From the NCBI GenBank assembly GCA_013396655.1, contig WBMV01008391.1, positions 434,001 to 498,000 of the forward strand: a DNA stretch of 64,000 nucleotides, read 5' to 3'. The DNA comes from Campylorhamphus procurvoides. Taxonomy: Eukaryota > Chordata > Aves > Passeriformes > Dendrocolaptidae. A program made the translations under genes and the position numbers. Each line of letters starts with the position of its first letter. The first letter of the stretch is position 1. Below the pieces are notes generated by a model. That model did not search any database, was not told the origin of the DNA, and worked only from the letters and a program-made list of their open reading frames with translations. Positions 55,001-64,000 of this stretch are shown here, piece by piece.

Positions 55001-58000
55001 ATCGCTTCGTTAATAAATCTCTCCTTTGAATGGGAGCTAAGACAAGCTGTGTGGTCTTTAATTACCATGATTAGCCAGTTTCCAATCTTCCACAAAGCTC
55101 AGGGTTTATCTGTGAGGGCATTTTTACTGATATTTCTGTGCACAGTTTGAAGGACAGATTCAGTAGTGTAAGGTATGGGTGTAACTACATTATCTTCTGG
55201 TCTGTCTTTGGGCATTTGACTCAGCCTGAATAGCATAACTCCCAACGTTTTTCTCTGCTCAGAGTGGCAATAAAATTGCTTTATGCCTTCTTTGCAAATC
55301 ACACAGTTCTCTGCTGCATGGTGTGCTTCCTAAGAAAAGCTCTGCTATCACAGGAAAAAAAGATACGTTCTTACTTAAGAAACAGTTATGATTTGAAGTC
55401 AATGTAAACTCCTTCAAATTGCTAAGAGCTGAAATAAATGTGGATTTTGTGTCTCTGAACTGATTCAGAATGTTTGCCATAGTTGCATTGTCTTTAGTTT
55501 TGTATGGATTGTATTAATGTGTTTCAATACATTCATGGGTTCCAAAAGATTCCAAAGTATGTGAATGAGATGCTGAGTTCCTTCTCCATTCTTCCTAATG
55601 AGTGGGAGAGCACAGGGCACTGGAGGAATATTTCTTCATTTGACTAGACATAGCAACAAATAAAGATAAAATACGTTACTTAGAATTGCTATGAAAAAAG
55701 ATGTGACCAGAAGGAGGCATAGATGTTTCTCAAAAGCCTTTCAATCAGATTCATTCTGCACATGTGGTCATCCTTGGAAGCTGTGGGCTGGGCACCATTT
55801 TTGAGGAGCAGGAAACCCTTGACGGATGGGAAGCTTTGGACACAGGGCTAAGCAATGTCTCAGAGGTGCTGGCTCCAGCACAGCACTGAGGCTCTGTTCC
55901 CCTTCTCCATACCCACCCTGTCAGACAGGGCTGCTGAATTAGCTGGGTAACCTGCCCCACGGCCATGGCTGCAGCCCAGGGCACCAGGCAATCTGGAGGC
56001 TTTCAACTTAATGGTGAACTGCACCAACAGAAGGGATGGCCCAGGCTGTGGGGGAGGTGGAAACACAAATTAATTGTGAGCTCAACGTGCATGCATGAAT
56101 GCTCAGACCTGAATGACTTCCACAACTGCGCTTCAGAACTTGTCAAGTGAGGAAAGGAAGACTTTGCTTCCTGAGTTTTCAATATACTTTAAAGTTTTTG
56201 TTATTATCTGACAGCTCAGTTACAGTTTGCTTTTGAAAAGCTTTGCATTGCATTCATTACAGAGAGCTGGCACCTAAATGTAAAAATTAGCCTTATTCAG
56301 TAAAATACCTGCATTCCACAGAATCATAGACAAGTCACAAACAAGACCTATCAGTAGTTTAAATCACATAATTCATGTATCTGGGCTGTGTTTACAGATA
56401 AATCTCTCCTGAAAAAATTCTTCTGCAAGAAAAAAGTGTGTTTAAAGTTGAGACAACAAATGAGAAGACATGTGTTGAAGCAGGCTCTCTCATTCATTTC
56501 TTTTTTTGTGTGTTTTTTGCTCAAATAAAATGTTTCAGAAAGTGTTTAAAAAAAAAGTGTTTCAGTAAAATAAAGGACATTTAAGAAATATTACTTTTCC
56601 AGCACCCACAAAGAGAAAGCAAGAAAAATATCCCTGGCTTCAGAAATCGATTTACACAATTTTTCCTCTGTCAATCCAAGCAATGCTTTTGGCAAAATTT
56701 TCTGTTTGCTTATGACTTCACTCAGGAACACAGGTGTGGAAGGTGGAAAGCACTCTCAACTAGGTCTATTTCAGGCACTTCATGTAAAGATTAAATTTTA
56801 GAAAAATGGCTTATCTGATCCCCAAACTGCTATTTATCAGGATATGTTTTGAACAGGGCTCTCCAAGCTGCATTAGATATTTATTATTTGAAAAAGAAAA
56901 GAAGCTCCTAACTACATAAGCTGTGCACTGAGCCATGGGATGCAGAGTGGCATAGGGAACCGTACTTGCAAGTACAGCAGTCAGGACCTATATATATAAA
57001 GTGCTAACCATGTGTTTTACATACCTGCTGATCCTCATTACTAGCGGCACTAGAGCAAACTAAATTTAACAGTCTTTCCTATAAGGTAAAGACTCCCAGA
57101 GAACCATGAAATCCACTGCATTACAGACAGTCAGTGTACTGTAACCATGAAAGCTTTAGCTCAAGATAAGCTGCACAGTGGCATAGTTTGTACAAATCCA
57201 ACTCAGTATGCTAGATCTTTCCTCATGTATTTAGGTTGAAATCTCTGTTATTCCAGTTTTTCATTAATTTAATGTAAGAGTTGAGTGAAAGCAAGCTGAA
57301 GAATGTCAGCATGTGCTGCCAACCCACCTCTGGTTGTCATGTTTTCCATTGCTGCATTCCCCTGAATCAAATGTAGCATAATTTGCATATCAGCTCTTTA
57401 GACTTGTGGAAACCTTTGAAAGTAGACTCCCAATATCTGAGCCCATTGTTCACTCAGGTGCTGCTCCCCATCCTCTTTCACCTCCCTCAAGCAGACACAG
57501 TAGAAAACAGAAATTGAGATAGAGAGAAAAATACAGATTCCTAGAAATTCGTGGAAAACATAATGGTTTAGGAAAATTGTGTGTTTATGGACTTTGGCTT
57601 AAGGCCTCATTGGTGATGTGGTGTGAAGAAAGAACATAACATTTGTATGCCAAACTTCCATAAACAGAGTTTGAGGGTAGGACAAAAGCACTGCTTTGTC
57701 TCAAATCTACCAAAAGTCAATGTGGTTGTATTCTTCAGCTGTTCAACCTTTCCTCTCCCTTCCCTTTTCTTCCTTTTCACCTTTCCGTTCTAGACTAGAC
57801 CAAGAATGTCCATGGTCTAAGGTAAAAGGAAAGATCAATTTCCCCATCATATGCTGTGTGCTGATATTCACCAACATCCATTCCCTATGCTATGTTTTAT
57901 AGTACAACATAAAACTCAGGGCCCATCAGCCTACATACATGGGACTTCTAGAAACCAACGCAAACCAATGCCTTAGGTTGCCTAAATTACAAGTGAATCA

Positions 58001-61000
58001 GACACAGAGAGACAAATTCATAATGTTGATGATAGCAGATCTCATGCCAATCCAGACACTTTTGCAACACCAAATTAAATTCTGACCTCAACCATTTGTA
58101 GTAGCTGTGCAGTCATTTAACAGCCTAAGAGCAATTGCACCTAGTACTGGCAACCCTAGGCAGTCAAAACCCTTCAAGGAAAAGTACATTTAATACTCAA
58201 CAGCTTTTTATTAAAACATTTAAAATTTGTATTATCTACTTACTGTTTATGAGGCCTTTAGGGTATTCTTCCCTTACAGTGTCAAAGTGGAGCACCTTTT
58301 TATTTTTTTTAACTTGAATCTAACACTGTAAAATGAAAGGTTCTGAAACAGTAAAATCGCTGCCTTGTGTTGCATAGTTAGAGAACATCACAGAAGCAGG
58401 AAAAAGTCTGTACAAATGTACCTGTAATATTCTTAATTGATACACAAACTTTACCTTCATCCATCAACTAATACAGCTCTCTTTATCCTGGTTTTCTAGC
58501 TAATTTAAACCTGTCACAGTTTTTAAAGTACAGAGAACAAAGGTAAACCAAACTGGTGGCTCATATGTCAGATCTGGCATACATGCTAGAACATGGTATT
58601 TCATGTGACATGAAAGGTTCTGCCACCACTTGTTTGAAGGCTCATCCAAGCCCACTGATGTCACTCAGAGGCAACTGCTACCTTGTAATAGTGGAAGCTA
58701 ATATAAAAGATTAATAGAACACAAATGTACAACAGGAATATTCTTTCAAACTGGGAATCATATCTGAGCTAATTACAGTGACCCTACACTGGGAAGGACA
58801 AAAAAAGAATTATATAGTATATCCTTCCCTATCTACCCCATCAGCATAAGAAAACCCATTCCTCCTGTGAAGTTGTTGCCATTTATGCTAACAGATTTCT
58901 GCAAGCATCTTGAGTCCATCCTTGTGCTGTACTCTAGTAATGAATCTTATTTCCTTTGAGGTTTCAAGTGTACTAATGCACGAGATAATCACAAGTGTTG
59001 TCTACTTGTGCTGCCTAGAATCAAAGTCAAATTTATTTAGAAATTATGCAAAAATACTTTAAATATATCAAATAAGATCCTCCAAATGGTTATGCTTTTG
59101 AACACTGAACACAATACCTTATTTCAGTGATGAAATTTTGTAACAAACAGTTCTGTTATTTCTCTGCTTTATTTCTGACTACATCTTACTCTGATTCCTA
59201 TGCCTCCATTCTTAATACAGGTTTTAAAACAACAGTTCCTGTGAAATATTTAAATTTTTGTTGCCGTGAATTCTTGTGAGTTTCCCCACAGTGTGAAAAC
59301 AGTAAGTAGCCTTTGGCTACCCTCAATCTGCAGTTTTTAATTCTGGTAGAGCAAGAGAATAAGGTAACAGTATCAAATTCAGATGGTCTCTTTCATCAGG
59401 TAGCAAATGTTCAGTCTTCTAAGAAAGCATATGCCCAGTGTATCCATACTGCACTCCTCTTGTGCCATGCATATAGGTAGGAAGAAGCACAGTCTTGTAT
59501 GTCTCAGTGTCTCAAATATTCAAGCAATAGAGAATTCCATTGTGCTGTGGAAAAGCCTGTGGCCACTAAAAGGATGGATGACAGATGAGTTTCGTAGCCT
59601 GAGATTTTCATGCTATAGCAGTACAAATAACGAGGTAAAAAGTATCAGCTAACATTGGCTGGGATGTCTGCAGGAGGAAACTGATGAAAGTAAATTAACA
59701 TCATGAAAGTGCAACATAAGGTACGCTTATTACACCAATGTACCCCTTCAAAACTTCACATAATTTATTTTCTTTTCCAGTCATGACCTGGTCAATTTAC
59801 ATTTTGTAAATTTTGCAGAAGAAATTATTTTAAAATAGTAGTATTTACTATATAAGTTCTTTAATGCTATTCTTTTTATTTATTTATCTAACCATGTAAC
59901 TCAATTGCATCTGAATAGCATCGAGATATGAGACAGTCTATGAATAAACATAAAACCCAGAAGAAAACCTAACAAAATGGGGCAGATGACAATGTATTTT
60001 GTCCAAGTTTATGATCTGGACAATCCAGGGACCAGGACTGTGATCATGCATGGCTGGACTCTCCTCAGCCCCCACACAAATGCAGACACAACCAAGGTTT
60101 GCCATGCTTCTTCCAAACCCCAAAACACCCCTGACATGTGGTCAGGCAAAAGGATGACATGCATATATTTTGACCTTACCTGAACTCCAGATAAGCAATG
60201 TCAGAGTGTGCAAGTATATGCACTTTCCTATTATGTGTACATAGAGGAATTACTGAACATTAGTTAGCCAAAGTATGCAGTCACTAAGCTGACAGATGAA
60301 TGACATTATTTAACCAAAAGAATCCTTGTCATGGTCGATTACTAGAGGGGAGGAAATGATACCAACTAAAATCTTTCTAACAATTATTAAGTCCTCTTTA
60401 AAAGCATCTTTTCTAAAATTGTTGGTGTTAGAAAAGTACCATTGCTATAATTCTTTGTGAGTGCCCTGTCCTTCTGCAGTAACTTTTTGCATTTTAGCTC
60501 AAAGTGATCAGGCATACAGGTAACTAGCAGACAGATTACTTTTAAACCTGATTTCATAAAAGACAGATAGATGAAGGCAGAATTGTAATGTCTGTTTCAA
60601 GACTAAAGTGTTCAGGATAATGATCAGTGAGCATAATCACACTGATTCCAGTGAATTTGTCAACACAGTGCAAAGCTTAATTTGATGTTACTATAGACTC
60701 TGGAACTTTATTTAAAATACTTTCCAAAAATAAGGGATTAATTTTTACATCTCAGAAGACAAAGCTGCTGACATAACAGCACTAAAACTGCCAGATGGTA
60801 TCAGCTATTCATCAGTCAGACCTCAACATTTATATACAACACCAGAAAATACCAGCATGCTCTGCAGATGCAAAGAAAGTCCATCCTAGCATCCCTGAAA
60901 TGGAGGAAAACATCCCCTTGTTACTAGAAAGAATGGTCTTTTCCCTCAGGATGCTCAAACTTGAGGGAGAGGAATTTCAGGCCCGTGAAGAAAGCAAGCG

Positions 61001-62049
61001 TATGTATGTCAAGAGGTTTGTTATAAACAATTATTTGCACTTCAGGACCTACCATGTTCTTTCACCCCTAGTAATTAATGCTCTCTATGATCCATGTTTC
61101 AGCCTTTCTCCCCTGTCCATGGCTCTTGTCTCAGTTCATCTTGTAATAGGGTTCCATCACTTAATTTTAAAGATATAATGATCACACTGATAAGCAATGG
61201 ACAGAAGTGAACTAACAAAAGGTTTATATATTTTCTGGACTGGTGGTTTCAAAGCATGAAACACTGAAAACAAAAGGTAGGCATGTTTCTGCATCTGCTA
61301 TATACTGACTTAGAACATGTCATTCTTAGAAGGTAATACTAATTTCTTAGTCATCTTTTTGTCTTTTTTTCTTGCCCTGTTAATTCCACCTCCCTTCCCT
61401 AGTTTTCTATAGCTCTTGGTTTGTTTGCACTGATCTGAGATTTTTGTTGCACAGGTCCAAACGATACCAACTTCTAGCACACAAATGGAGTTCCTACTTG
61501 TTTCAATAATACTGTTAATCTACTTTAATGGATTTAATTCTAAGTATTTCTAGCTTTCTGAAGAATTAGCAAGTGGTGAGATTAGTTTCTAGTCCACAAT
61601 TGAAGCTCCCACCTTTGCCCTGTTTCTGTTCTTCATACTAGAAATATAGATATCTTCTACCTGTATTATTTTAAAAAATAAAAAGACTGAAATATATACA
61701 GGTGGTATTCAAATTACTTAAATCTGTCTGTCTGGAGGTCAAGTTCTTAGTCTAAACCAATTGTTCAAAAGTCAACAGAGAGACAGACCAGCTGCAAAGA
61801 GTTATCGTACTGATCTTAGATGTTTATCTTAAGATAGGATAAATGTCTCTACAGATATATGTCTCTGTTAACTACAGAGGTTAACTTATCAAGTAGTTTA
61901 GACTAGATGCCTATTTCAGTTGATGAAGTTCAGAGAAATAACAGAATGTCTCCCTGTGTGTCTCTTTGTCTCCTGCCTTTCGTATGCTTGACCGCATTAC
62001 TAAAATCCATCACAGCTTTTTCAGAGAATAAAATTTAGAAACTTACATG

Positions 62050-62622
62050 GTGGAACAGAAACTAACCTGCAGCCCATGGAGTAGGACCCTACACCAGAGC
62101 AGGTAAATGCCCAGAGAAGGCTGTGACCTTGTGGGAAGCCCATGCTGGAACAGGCTCCTCTCAGAAGGACCTGTGGACCTGTGGAGGGAGGAGCCCACTC
62201 TGGAGCAGGTTTGCTGGCAGGGGACCCAGGCTGGAGGATACTGTTCCTGAAGGACTCTTCCACTCTTTGGAAGGGCCTATGATGGAGCAGTTTGGGAAGA
62301 ACTTTATCCCACAGGAAGGACCCACACTGGAGTTCACAAAGGACTGTCTCCAATGGGTGGGAACCCCTATCAGACCAGGGAAGAGCGTGAGGAGGAAGGA
62401 GCATCAGAGATAACATGTGATGAACTGACTGCAGCACCTATTCCCTGTCCCTCTGCACCGCTGGTGTGGAGGAGGTAGAGAAGTTGGGGGTGAAGATGAA
62501 CCTAGGAAGAAGGGAGAGGTGGGGGAAAGGTGTTTATTTTCTACTCAGTTGTATTGATGGAGACAAACTGATACAGCAGCTTGGTGGGCACCTGACAGCC
62601 AGCCAAGGTCAACACACCACAA
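62050..62622 (+). mobile_element. Avian interspersed repeat, probably LTR-like, with internal tandem units
   Basis: The stretch is more GC-rich than its surroundings and built from repeated phrases of the form CCCACxCTGGAGCAG alternating with GAAGGAC/GACCTGTGG phrases, spaced roughly 40-60 bp (for example at about 62140, 62195, 62235, 62285 and 62325). It then passes into GGAGGAGGTAGAGAAG and AGAAGGGAGAGGTGGGGGAA, and ends CTTGGTGGGCACCTGACAGC, CAAGGTCAACACACCACA. I recognise this as high-copy avian repeat sequence, and the closing phrase suggests an endogenous-retrovirus LTR. I cannot name the family. Antisense and sense open frames over it (62021-62437 and 62123-62413) are not genes. It is a lone noncoding copy with no gag, pol or env seen beside it. 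Confidence 0.55.
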
Positions 62623-64000
62623 TAACTCAGTTGATATTTTCCCCCTGATAGTGACCATCATAAATGAGCCAGCATTTAGGCCAGAATTTATATTTGATAG
62701 TCACACATTGGTATCTGCTCTCACAGGAACAATATAATATACGTAGAGAATAATTTTTTTTTTTTATATTCTAGTGTAACTCTGCAGATGAGGAAGATAT
62801 CTGCTCTTTACTGATAATACTGCTATGCTTTTAGTGAGTGAACTCTTATTTCTCAGTGAAATCTAAAGAGAATTCAAACAGTATCCAGTAAGGTCAGCGG
62901 GTCGAATTTTTGTTGACAAATGATTTCAGAAAACTACAATACAGTTGGAGGAAGCTGTTAATCTAAAGCAGAGCTGTCATAAAAGAGCTGAGCTGAATGT
63001 TTTTTTTAGACTGTATCACCAAACTCAGATTTTTAACACTAAAATTGACAATAACACTCCTTCATTTTTTTTCTTGAAAAGTTTCCAAATAATTACTCCA
63101 TAGCCAATATTGTATTTCACTACTTCATCATTTCATGCTTATTCTGAAATAATTGCAAAAGCACACTTTACCATATACTATTATCTGATGATATTCTTAA
63201 TAACTGACATGCAATTGTGGTGCCTAATGCAGGGTAAGCAGGAACTTGCCTGAACGAGATTTCTCCATGTGCTTGCTGAAGAATGGAATGTAGGTGGCCC
63301 TTTGCTTCCTTCTTGATGGGCTGCTGCTCTCTAATCCTTGCATTTCAGCTCTTTACACAGATGCATACAAGACAGAGCAGGCAAAATACACTGCTCTAAG
63401 TAACTATGCACTTAACACCACAAAATCCCAGAATTGTGAGGCTCAGCTTCTAAACACCACATTGCTAGAAAGATATTGAGCAGCTGAAGACTGGACCATA
63501 CAAGATCATGCATCAGATGTAGATTAAAATTTATTTATATTGTATTTGAGTTCAGTGAGGTGATGATACAAGTATATACAAGACTACAGATATGAGAGGG
63601 AAAGTTTGTCCATAATAGCAGATTTAGGATTTATTGTGACTGGAAGCACAATGCTGGGGAAATCCATAGTTCACTGTACCTGAAAGAAAAATCTAAGGAA
63701 GAACTTTAATAGTAGTTTAATAACTTTTGCTGAACATATTTGAATGCTTTCATTGGCTAGTGGAAAATCTAGACTGTCAGAGTGGGAAAGCTGGTGGTAT
63801 AAATACTTTGAACAAAGCATCAAACTTCACTTACTAACACTGCAGTCAGGTTTTTCAGTCAAGAATATTATTTCAGTAGTTAGATGATATGGACAAAGCA
63901 TTTAGATACAGAAGGCTGCTAAATATTAAAAACACAAACTGGTGTATTCTTAAAAAATGAAAATAATTGGTTTTACTATGCAGACCATAACTTTTGGAAA
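62623..64000. other. Intergenic right end, no gene recognised
   Basis: AT-rich sequence with a poly-T run (about 62754-62764) and short open frames only. Nothing recognisable as a gene or transposon was seen. Confidence 0.6.

Larger units (their letters stand above)
24031..62049. other. Intergenic 5' flank of FREM2, no gene recognised
   Basis: About 38 kb of AT-rich sequence with only short, scattered open frames on both strands, none longer than about 155 codons and none with a recognisable domain, repeat or signal peptide. The repeats inside are listed separately. Some patches look less random and are reported as possible regulatory elements. No tRNA, rRNA or known structured RNA was recognised. 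A long noncoding RNA cannot be excluded from sequence alone. Confidence 0.7.

Noticed and set aside
56316..56340. ACAGAATCATAGAC, similar to a CR1 tail
   Set aside because: Too short and the flanking sequence lacks CR1 3' UTR phrases.
60795..61178. 127-codon plus-strand open frame
   Set aside because: No recognisable family, signal or repeat; looks like chance.
1..64000. Search for CRISPR arrays, operons, tRNA or rRNA genes, or a novel gene cluster
   Set aside because: The window is avian nuclear DNA with one recognisable gene; no regularly spaced repeats or clustered coding regions were seen.

Overview
This is vertebrate nuclear DNA, almost certainly avian. It is AT-rich with very low coding density. 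It carries several CR1 LINE copies whose 3' ends have the chicken-repeat form, and the only protein-coding gene I can support is a vertebrate extracellular-matrix gene. There are no operons, CRISPR arrays, tRNA or rRNA genes. I did not find a new biological system here, and most of the window is ordinary intron or gene-desert sequence.

The gene is FREM2 (FRAS1-related extracellular matrix protein 2), on the minus strand. Two exons are visible. Exon 1 is giant (about 18526-23530) and encodes the N-terminal region, CSPG (NG2-type) repeats 1 to 11 and the first part of repeat 12. Exon 2 is only 90 nt (14321-14410) and supplies the next 30 codons, closing repeat 12. Intron 1 is 4,115 bp. Intron 2 runs off the left end of the window; I saw no exon 3 in 1-14320. 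The Calx-beta domains, transmembrane segment and cytoplasmic tail must lie outside the window.

The 5' end of FREM2 sits in a very GC-rich CpG-island-like block (about 22780-24030) where the assembly is damaged. A 93-base N run and two single Ns each coincide with a change of reading frame or loss of expected sequence. The true protein crosses all three minus-strand frames. The start codon and most of the signal peptide appear to be missing at the single N at 23531. These look like assembly faults, not gene decay, because every flanking segment encodes intact FREM2-like protein.

From about 24 kb to the right end is the 5' flank of FREM2, with no recognisable gene. It holds degraded CR1 copies, an LTR-like interspersed repeat near the right end, low-complexity tracts and a few short palindromes or tandem duplications. 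Some stretches look like possible conserved regulatory elements, but only an alignment could show that. In mammals the gene upstream of FREM2 is UFM1, at a long distance, which fits an empty flank. The most unusual transposon is an internally deleted CR1 at 5393-5743, which joins endonuclease-coding sequence directly to the 3' end.
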